Shown: piece after piece, positions 1-4,392 of the stretch | How positions within the stretch are numbered: the first letter of the stretch is position 1 | Layout of the letters: each line of letters opens with the position of its first letter | Source of the DNA: Acidobacteriota bacterium | Lineage (GTDB): Bacteria; Acidobacteriota; Terriglobia; Terriglobales; Acidobacteriaceae | Length of the DNA: 5,089 nt | Direction of reading: 5' to 3' | Assembly: GCA_021805955.1 (NCBI GenBank) | Contig: JAJZDO010000644.1 | Span: 1-5,089, forward strand | Position numbers and translations under genes: made by a program | Notes under the pieces: generated by a model | Told to the model about the DNA's origin: nothing | Database searches by the model: none | Seen by the model: the letters and a program-made list of their open reading frames with translations, nothing else

Positions 1-271
1 ATACTTCCACGACCACACCGCGATGGATGACATTACCATCCAGGAAGAGGTCGATCGCTACACTGCGTGGCCGGGCCAGGCCCTGGCCTACGACATGGGC
101 CGATTGAAAATTCTGGAGCTACGCGCCGAGGCGCAGAAAGCGCTGGGAAAGAATTTCGATCTTCGCGCATTCCATGATGAAGTGCTCGACTCCGGAGCTT
201 TACCTCTCGATATTCTGCAGCAGCGCGTGGAGGAATGGATCAAGCAGCAAGAGACGGCCCATGAAAAATAG
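1..271 (+). CDS. DUF885 family protein, C-terminal fragment
   Basis: This is the 3' end of a gene that begins before the window; about 89 residues are visible, and the frame is open from the first base to a TAG at 269-271. The run RYTAWPGQALAYDMGRLKI, followed by an LRA-EAQKALG segment, FDLRAFHDEVL and SGALPLDIL, is the conserved C-terminal signature of the DUF885 (COG4805) family. These are large proteins, usually near 600 residues, often exported and generally regarded as metallopeptidase-like hydrolases; their substrate is poorly defined. The upstream YFHDHTAMDD segment also fits the family. The catalytic part lies outside the window, so activity and any signal peptide cannot be judged. 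A palindromic repeat starts 37 bases after the stop. It separates this gene from proC, so co-transcription is possible but not shown. Confidence 0.85.
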   Translation, partial: YFHDHTAMDDITIQEEVDRYTAWPGQALAYDMGRLKILELRAEAQKALGKNFDLRAFHDEVLDSGALPLDILQQRVEEWIKQQETAHEK

Positions 272-307
272 AATCTTCAACGTCAATGGTCGGTGAGATC
301 GCAAGGA

Positions 308-397
308 GTCATTCTGAACGGAGTGAAGAATCCAGAGAATGTTGACCTCGTTTGCGCCGCTGTCACCCTCTGGATTCTTCGCTACTCTCAGAATGAC
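308..397. repeat. Interspersed palindromic (REP-like) repeat
   Basis: Two 30-base arms, 308-337 and 368-397, are inverted copies matching at about 26 of 30 positions around a 30-base loop. Both share GTCATTCTGA at the outer end and GAAGAATCCAGAG at the inner end. The transcript could form a long hairpin on either strand. The arms translate to SESSEES and FATLRMT, strings familiar from spurious ORFs in Acidobacteriota, which marks this as a dispersed repeat rather than coding sequence. It lies in the 166-base gap between the DUF885 gene and proC. It may affect mRNA stability or termination there; that role is inference. Confidence 0.8.
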
Positions 398-420
398 AAA
401 CCATTTCTACAAGAAACGAC

Positions 421-427
421 GGAAGGA
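421..427 (+). promoter_or_regulatory. Ribosome binding site deciding the proC start
   Basis: The purine run GGAAGGA ends 10 bases before the ATG at 438. It supports that start over the ATG at 339, which lies inside the palindromic repeat and has no such site. A TTG directly before the ATG (435) cannot be excluded. Confidence 0.55.
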
Positions 428-437
428 AACTAAGTTG

Positions 438-1292
438 ATGGCCAAGAAAAAAGAAAATTTCAAGCAGGATCAAGCAGCCGCCTCGAATACGAAAGTAGCG
501 ATGCTGGGTGCGGGCAAAATGGGCGGCATTCTGCTGCAGGCATTCCTGAAAAACGGTCTGTTCCGTCCGGAAAATATCCGCGCCACCGTGCAACATGAAG
601 AGCGCGCAAAAATGCTCGCCGGACAATGGGGAGTTTCTGTTTCCACCGACAATCTTGCCGCCGCGCGCAACAGTGACCTGATCCTGCTGGGCGTCAAGCC
701 GCAGACGGTCCCCGAAGTTCTGGCGCAGATTCGTCCTGCGCTAACGGCGAAGAAGACGATCATCTCGTTCGCAGCTTCGGTAAAAACCAGCGCCATTGAA
801 AAAGCCGCAGGCGTCGATCTCGCCGTCATTCGCGCCATGCCCAACACGCCGTCGTTGCTGGGTTGCGGAGCGACGGCCCTCTGTCGCGGCAAGTTCGTCA
901 CAGACGAGCAACTGGCGGTTGCGGAAAAGGTTTTCGCCAGCGTGGGCCGCACCGTCACCGTGGACGAGAAACATATGGACGCGGTAACAGCGCTGTCTGC
1001 CAGCGGTCCGGCGTACATCTACATCATTCTGGAGTCGCTGGCCGAGGGTGGCGTCAAGGTGGGCCTGCCGCGCGACATTGCCACGCTGCTGGCTGCGCAA
1101 ATGACGCTCGGCGCGGCGACGATGGTGCTTGAAACCGGCAGCCATCCGGCGCTGTTGAAGGATGCCGTCACCACGCCCGCCGGCTGCACCATCGACGGCA
1201 TTCTGGAACTGGAAGAAGGCGGTCTGCGCGTCACACTTATCAAGGCCGTCATGCGCGCCGCGCAACGAGCGAAAGAACTGGCATCCAGCTGA
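438..1292 (+). CDS. proC: Pyrroline-5-carboxylate reductase
   Basis: This enzyme catalyses the last step of proline biosynthesis, the NAD(P)H-dependent reduction of 1-pyrroline-5-carboxylate to L-proline in the cytoplasm. The 284-residue product has an N-terminal Rossmann fold with the dinucleotide loop GAGKMG at 24-29, the GVKPQ turn at 85-89, the conserved RAMPNTP at 132-138, and SASGPAY at 187-193 at the start of the helical dimerisation domain. The C-terminal signature DAVTTPAGCTIDGI at 242-255 is the P5C-reductase family pattern. The length is close to the usual 265-280 residues, plus a lysine-rich, poorly conserved N-terminal stretch (residues 1-17). I start it at 438 because the in-frame ATG at 339 would translate the palindromic repeat. 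It reads away from the DUF885 gene and converges on the lipoprotein gene, about 150 bases downstream. No regulatory site was seen. Identification is firm. Confidence 0.96.
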   Translation: MAKKKENFKQDQAAASNTKVAMLGAGKMGGILLQAFLKNGLFRPENIRATVQHEERAKMLAGQWGVSVSTDNLAAARNSDLILLGVKPQTVPEVLAQIRPALTAKKTIISFAASVKTSAIEKAAGVDLAVIRAMPNTPSLLGCGATALCRGKFVTDEQLAVAEKVFASVGRTVTVDEKHMDAVTALSASGPAYIYIILESLAEGGVKVGLPRDIATLLAAQMTLGAATMVLETGSHPALLKDAVTTPAGCTIDGILELEEGGLRVTLIKAVMRAAQRAKELASS

Positions 1293-1442
1293 TACCCCGC
1301 CGAAGTGCGGCTGAGGTGCGCTGGATGAGTCACAATCAAAGTCTTCGCGTTCTCCTATAACGCACCCGCAGCCGCAACGTCGGGAGGTTCGGAATCGTAG
1401 CGCTTCAGTCGCAGTGGTGCGGCTCAATCGCAGCCGCCAGCG
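1293..1442. other. Convergent intergenic gap with a small stem
   Basis: This 150-base gap lies between proC (+) and the HhH lipoprotein gene (-). The only clear structure is a 6-bp perfect stem, GCGGCT at 1419-1424 with AGCCGC at 1432-1437, just past the lipoprotein stop. It has no T-run on either strand, so it is at best a weak terminator. No gene is evident here. Confidence 0.3.
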
Positions 1443-1793
1443 TCATCGCGTTTCGATCTTGGTTGCGATCTTGCGATACTCCGCCCGCGAAATAATGTGC
1501 CGGCGCGGAAGCTCTTCCGAATTCCGATACGGCCTGCCCGCGATGATTCTGTCTGCAACGGCACCGTCGATGCCCGGCAATGTCTCCAGATGTTCTTTCG
1601 TCGCGCGATTGATGTTGAGCGGGCCCTTCGTCTTCAGTCCCTCAACAATTCCCTGCGCGACGGCCTTGGTATCGCGCGCTGCCGCCGCCGTCGCGTTGGC
1701 GGTCTGCTTGCGAATCTGGTCAGGACTTGGACTGGAGGGAGCACAACCGCAAAGCGTGACCAAGCCGAGTGTTGCCACAACGATCCATTTCAT
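1443..1793 (-). CDS. Helix-hairpin-helix (ComEA-like) lipoprotein
   Basis: This is a 116-residue protein predicted to be exported and lipid-anchored. Residues 1-16 form a short signal sequence (a Lys after Met, a hydrophobic core, then LCG) ending at lipobox Cys17. Residues 18-56 are a Ser/Pro/Ala/Thr-rich linker and helix. Residues 59-114 form the helix-hairpin-helix domain: LNINRATKEHLETLPGI, then ADRIIAGRPYRNSEEL, then a closing segment with ISRAEYRKIATKI. This is the pattern of the ComEA/HhH_3 family, in which paired HhH motifs bind the DNA backbone without sequence specificity. Competence ComEA proteins act in the periplasm or at the membrane during DNA uptake. This one is short, and there are no com genes around it, so a role in transformation is only possible. 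Codon 1 at 1793 is preceded by a weak TCGGA ribosome site. It is divergent from the hypF remnant and convergent with proC. Confidence 0.8.
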   Translation of the reverse strand: MKWIVVATLGLVTLCGCAPSSPSPDQIRKQTANATAAAARDTKAVAQGIVEGLKTKGPLNINRATKEHLETLPGIDGAVADRIIAGRPYRNSEELPRRHIISRAEYRKIATKIETR

Positions 1794-1978
1794 CCGAATT
1801 TAGATGCCGGTAGACCTTGAGCTGACGTGCGCAGGCCTCGATTTTTTCTGCCTACGAAGGGTCGGAAGCGAACCAGCGAACCGCCGAATGTCCGGTAGCT
1901 TTCACCGGCATATACCCTTAGGAGACAGTCGTTCACGTTCGCCATCTCGCTTGTCGGATGCGCGACATAGGACCCTCC
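1794..1978. promoter_or_regulatory. Divergent intergenic region with competing stems
   Basis: This region separates the start of the lipoprotein gene (-) from the hypF remnant (+), so it should contain both promoters, but no convincing -35/-10 pair stands out. It holds an 8-base perfect inverted repeat, ATGCCGGT at 1804-1811 with ACCGGCAT at 1904-1911. It also holds a shorter local stem, CCGGT at 1892-1896 with ACCGG at 1904-1908. Both use the same right arm, so only one can form at a time. A TATACC at 1911-1916 resembles a -10 box but lacks a good -35. Confidence 0.3.
1969..1972 (+). promoter_or_regulatory. Ribosome binding site of the hypF remnant
   Basis: AGGA lies six bases before the ATG at 1979. 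It favours this start over the ATG at 1958, which is seven codons upstream and has no ribosome site. The acylphosphatase domain begins about ten residues after the 1979 start, as in HypF. Confidence 0.45.
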
Positions 1979-2394
1979 ATGACCAGCCCTTCTCTATCGA
2001 GAACACGCAAGCGCATCTCGATTCAAGGAGTGGTGCAGGGAGTCGGCTTCCGTCCCTTCGTCTACAACCTTGCCCGCTCGTTGCAGTTGGCCGGCTTCAT
2101 CCTGAATTCCTCCTCCGGCGTCACGATTGAATCCAACGTCTGGTCAGGCATTGAAGAATTTCTCCATAGGCTGCGAACAAGTCCGCCGCCGCTGGCCCAG
2201 ATTATGGAGATCACATTGAAAGAAGTTTCTTTGCAACATGCAAGCGACTTTTCCATCCAGGCAAGTCAGGAGAAAGAAGACGCGTTTTCGTTGATCTCCC
2301 CGGACGTGGCGACCGCGACGATTGCTGGCGCAAGTTTGGCGATCCGTCGAACCGCCGTTACGGACATGCGTTTATCGTGCTCCGCCGGGGATGA
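1979..2394 (+). pseudogene. hypF: hypF remnant (carbamoyltransferase, [NiFe]-hydrogenase maturation)
   Basis: HypF makes the cyanide ligands of [NiFe]-hydrogenase from carbamoyl phosphate and is normally about 750 residues; only the first ~130 can be read here. Residues 11-95 are the acylphosphatase domain, with QGVVQGVGFRPF carrying the catalytic Arg25 and ILNSSSG carrying Asn43. HypF's next conserved block, SPDVAT-C-DDC, begins at residue 108. The frame then breaks: one base, probably a T, is missing before 2315. Reading from 2317 in the shifted frame restores DDCWRKFGDPSNRRYGHAFI, a clear HypF zinc-finger lead-in. Homology stops near 2376, before the second Cys pair, and a TGA follows at 2392-2394. 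The threonylcarbamoyltransferase-like (YrdC) and carbamoyltransferase (Kae1-like) domains are absent. Without the shift the original frame runs to 2554, giving a 191-residue acylphosphatase with an unrelated tail. No other hyp gene is in the window. Confidence 0.85.
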
Positions 2395-2644
2395 TGAAAA
2401 GCCCTTTGATTGCCTGCCATGCCCTGCGGGATGGCCTTCCAATGATGGACTGATGCAGCGGTTTCAATTGCTGGTACGGCCGGACGTTCAACCCGGCGGA
2501 CGATATGTTGACCGGCACCAGATGCGATGGCGACGAAAGCCCATCGGCGTGTAGCCGCAATGGACACCGAAAACCCACCGCGATGGAATGCGACATAATG
2601 ACAGACAAATTAAACTTTATACAGTCGATGAGGGACCAACAGAC
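2395..2644. other. Unassigned hairpin-rich stretch after the hypF break
   Basis: I recognise no protein here in any frame. Three stem-loops follow one another. The first is GCCAT 2416-2420 / ATGGC 2431-2435, continued by CCC/GGG after a one-base bulge. The second is a long imperfect stem whose right arm 2507-2521 pairs with three left segments, CTGGT 2471-2475, GCCGG 2479-2483 and TCAAC 2488-2492. The third is CGATGG 2525-2530 / CCATCG 2541-2546. It could be a mobile-element remnant that replaced the rest of hypF, or a structured leader of the aminopeptidase mRNA. The last 50 bases are AT-richer (around TTAAACTTTATACAG, 2610-2624) and may contain the promoter, but no good -35 was found. Confidence 0.3.
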
Positions 2645-3901
2645 ATGAGTGAAACGGCAGTGATGGCGGAACAACGGACCCACGAACAGAAATTGAACCT
2701 GCTGGCAGAAGTCGCGGTTCGCGTTGGCCTGGGCCTGCGGCCTGGACAGGAACTGGTAATGACGGCATCTCTCGATTCGCTGGCGCTGGCGCGGCGGATC
2801 ACGGAGCAAGCTTATCGAGCGGGCGCTTCCCTGGTGACCACTCTCTATAGCGATGACGAAGCGGCGTTGATGCGCTACCATTTTGCCGCGGATGAAAGTT
2901 TTGACCACGCGGCCAAGTGGCTGTACGACGGCATGGGCGAGGCATTCAAAAGCGGAGCGGCGCGACTGGCCATCGCAGGGGGAAATCCAACGCTGCTATC
3001 GAATGAAGATGCGGGCAAGGTGGGGCGGGCGAATCGCGCGGTTTCGCAAGCCTACCGGCCGGCGCTCGAGTTAATCACGCGACACGAAATCAATTGGACC
3101 ATCGTTGCCAGCGCGACGCCGGCGTGGGCTGCGGCGATGTTTCCGGGCGAACCCGAAGATGCGGCAGTTGCCAAGTTGTGGGACGCGATTTTTCAGACGA
3201 CACGGATCAATACCGAGAATCCGATGGCTGCGTGGAAGACGCACGATGCCGGACTGCAAAGACGCGCGGCGCGGCTGAATGAAAAACGTTACGCAGCGCT
3301 GCGGTATCGCGGGCCGGGGACCGATTTTCGCCTGGGACTCGCGGATGACCACCTGTGGCTGGGTGGAGGGACAACGGCGGGAAACGGCCTCTACTGCATT
3401 CCCAATATGCCCACGGAAGAAGTCTTCACGACTCCGCATAAAGACCGTGCCGACGGTACCGTGACAGCGACCAAACCGCTGTCGCATCAAGGAACGATGA
3501 TCGAAGGGATTCAAGTAAGGTTTGAAAAAGGTCGCATCGTGGAAGCACGCGCCAGCCGCGGCCAGGAGGTGCTGCAACGATTGATCGACACCGATGAAGG
3601 CGCGCGGCGTTTAGGCGAGGTGGCGCTGGTGCCGCATTCTTCGCCGATTGCGGCCAGCGGCCTGCTGTTCCTGAATACGCTGTTCGATGAGAATGCCGCA
3701 TCGCATATCGCGCTGGGGCAGGCCTACACATCGTGCCTGCGCGACGGCGACAAGTTGACACCGGAACAGCTTGCAGCCAAGGGCGCAAACGACAGCCTGA
3801 TCCACGTGGACTGGATGATCGGATCAGGCAAGCTGGACATCGACGGCCTTACAGCGACGGACGTTGCCGAGCCGCTGATGCGGCAGGGCGAATGGGTATA
3901 G
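2645..3901 (+). CDS. M29 family metallo-aminopeptidase (AmpS/AmpT type)
   Basis: This is a complete 418-residue protein of peptidase family M29, cytoplasmic dimeric aminopeptidases with two metal ions that release N-terminal residues from peptides. The N-terminal part has LAEVAVRVGLGLRPGQELV at 21-39, typical of the family. All metal ligands are visible: Glu259 in PTEEVF, Glu325 in RLGEVAL, His354 and Tyr361 in the SHIALGQAY segment, and His387 and Asp389 in IHVDW. The spacings of 66, 29 and 7 residues between the first four equal those known for Thermus AmpT (Glu250, Glu316, His345, Tyr352), so the enzyme should be active. Length matches the usual 410-415 residues. I chose the ATG at 2645 because AGGG lies at 2631-2634; ATGs at 2588 and 2663 are alternatives. 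It follows the hypF remnant and is convergent with the aldolase gene. Substrate preference cannot be read from sequence. Confidence 0.95.
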   Translation: MSETAVMAEQRTHEQKLNLLAEVAVRVGLGLRPGQELVMTASLDSLALARRITEQAYRAGASLVTTLYSDDEAALMRYHFAADESFDHAAKWLYDGMGEAFKSGAARLAIAGGNPTLLSNEDAGKVGRANRAVSQAYRPALELITRHEINWTIVASATPAWAAAMFPGEPEDAAVAKLWDAIFQTTRINTENPMAAWKTHDAGLQRRAARLNEKRYAALRYRGPGTDFRLGLADDHLWLGGGTTAGNGLYCIPNMPTEEVFTTPHKDRADGTVTATKPLSHQGTMIEGIQVRFEKGRIVEARASRGQEVLQRLIDTDEGARRLGEVALVPHSSPIAASGLLFLNTLFDENAASHIALGQAYTSCLRDGDKLTPEQLAAKGANDSLIHVDWMIGSGKLDIDGLTATDVAEPLMRQGEWV

Positions 3902-4017
3902 AGGTTGGAGATTCGCGAGACATAAGAGAGTTTGCGCGGCAGCATTTTGGTCTCGCCGATGATGCTGAAATCGCGCTGCTTTTTTGCACAAAAAGTACGC
4001 GATTTGCACCGAAATAA
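3892..4017 (+). CDS. Possible small ORF overlapping the aminopeptidase end
   Basis: This is a 41-codon frame whose ATG lies inside the last codons of the aminopeptidase gene, a 10-base overlap that would allow translational coupling. AGGG at 3885-3888 is present but only three bases from the ATG, which is short. The product, MGIEVGDSRDIREFARQ then HFGLADDAEIALLFC, has a plausible mix of charged and hydrophobic residues, but I do not recognise it. It has no signal or membrane segment. It ends on TAA at 4015-4017, after the inverted repeat at 3968-4005, which it would translate through. It may be chance open frame; conservation in relatives would decide. Confidence 0.25.
   Translation: MGIEVGDSRDIREFARQHFGLADDAEIALLFCTKSTRFAPK
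3968..4005. repeat. Inverted repeat downstream of the aminopeptidase
   Basis: AAATCGCG (3968-3975) and CGCGATTT (3998-4005) are perfect inverted copies. Inside them, CTTTTT (3979-3984) can pair with AAAAAG (3990-3995) over a five-base loop. The result is a bipartite stem with a small internal loop. No T-run follows on either strand, so it is not a classical terminator. It may be an mRNA 3' stabilising hairpin or an operator-like dyad. Confidence 0.4.
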
Positions 4018-4119
4018 ATCCGTAAAAACGAGCCTTTCCCGTGCAATACTCAGTGGCAACGGAAGAGAAATCTTTCAGAGAAGAGAGCGGAATCGAAGTC
4101 GGCTTGAGGACCGGCAACG

Positions 4120-4332
4120 AGACTCACTTCAGGCAACTGAAGACGGTTGGCCAAGAGAAAGCTCTTACAACCAGGCAGAACGGAAGTCCAAGGATGCGCG
4201 GGTTTTGCCTGCGGGTTCTCAGCGATTCCGGGACGGTTGAGTTGTGATCCGGTAGCCGAACACCGGATCTTCGAAAATTCGGTTAGCTGGGGGCGAGTTC
4301 TCGCAAGAGGATTCGCCCTTTGGCTTTTGGTG
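4120..4332 (+). ncRNA. Candidate structured RNA between convergent genes
   Basis: This stretch is free of recognisable genes and packed with consecutive stem-loops. They are CTTCAG-GCAA-CTGAAG (4127-4142), AAGAG-AAAG-CTCTT (4153-4166), a 10-bp stem 4172-4181/4202-4211, a 6-bp stem 4218-4223/4236-4241, a perfect 8-bp stem GATCCGGT/ACCGGATC (4246-4253/4262-4269), and a 12-14-bp stem closed by GCAA (4289-4320). Two of the loops are GNRA tetraloops, and several stems are continuous only with G-U pairs read on the plus strand, both pointing to a plus-strand transcript. The last stem is followed by a T-rich stretch. I matched it to no known RNA family and found no clear promoter. It could equally be the long 3' UTR of the aminopeptidase mRNA. 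Boundaries are approximate. Confidence 0.3.
4289..4332 (+). terminator. Rho-independent terminator-like hairpin (plus strand)
   Basis: The left arm GGGCGAGTTCTC (4291-4302) pairs with GAGGATTCGCCC (4307-4318) around a GCAA tetraloop. This gives 12 bp including two G-U pairs, and two outer G-U pairs extend it to 4289/4320. TTTGGCTTTTGG follows directly, an interrupted T-tract on the plus strand. On the minus strand the G-U pairs become A-C mismatches and no T-run follows, so it should stop plus-strand transcription, either aminopeptidase read-through or the candidate RNA. Confidence 0.5.
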
Positions 4333-4362
4333 CGTGTGATCAGCCGACCGCTGGATACGCAC
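4330..4362. other. Stem-loop near the aldolase 3' end
   Basis: GTGCGT (4330-4335) pairs with ACGCAC (4357-4362), extended inward by G-U and U-A pairs. After an internal loop, CAGC (4341-4344) pairs with GCTG (4350-4353) over a five-base loop. It lies 31 bases beyond the minus-strand aldolase stop and could act as that gene's 3' hairpin, but no T-run follows on the minus strand. Confidence 0.35.
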
Positions 4363-4392
4363 AGCCTGCGGCCCAGAAATGTGCGGCATGGG

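Noticed and set aside
339..437. N-terminal extension of proC from the ATG at 339
   Set aside because: It lies inside the palindromic repeat, translates to repeat-derived residues, and lacks a ribosome site; the ATG at 438 has one.
741..1427. 228-codon open frame on the minus strand
   Set aside because: It is antisense to proC; composition is that of a GC-rich shadow frame with no recognisable motif.
1414..1803. 129-codon open frame on the plus strand
   Set aside because: It is antisense to the HhH lipoprotein gene, whose signal peptide, lipobox and domain are clear.
2552..2586. Resemblance of TGGACACCGAAAACCCACC to terminal repeats of IS21-like elements
   Set aside because: The likeness is from memory only; no matching second end, transposase gene or target duplication is visible.
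2372..2908. 178-codon open frame on the minus strand
   Set aside because: Its first half is antisense to the well-supported aminopeptidase gene; the rest matches no family I know.
4041..4247. 68-codon frame with a GTG start ending at the stem at 4246
   Set aside because: There is no ribosome site, no recognisable sequence, and it runs through several stem-loops, so structured RNA or UTR is more likely.
4100..4365. tRNA, tmRNA, RNase P or SRP RNA
   Set aside because: No T-loop GGTTCGA-type motif, CCA end, tmRNA tag frame, RNase P core motif or SRP apical loop was found.
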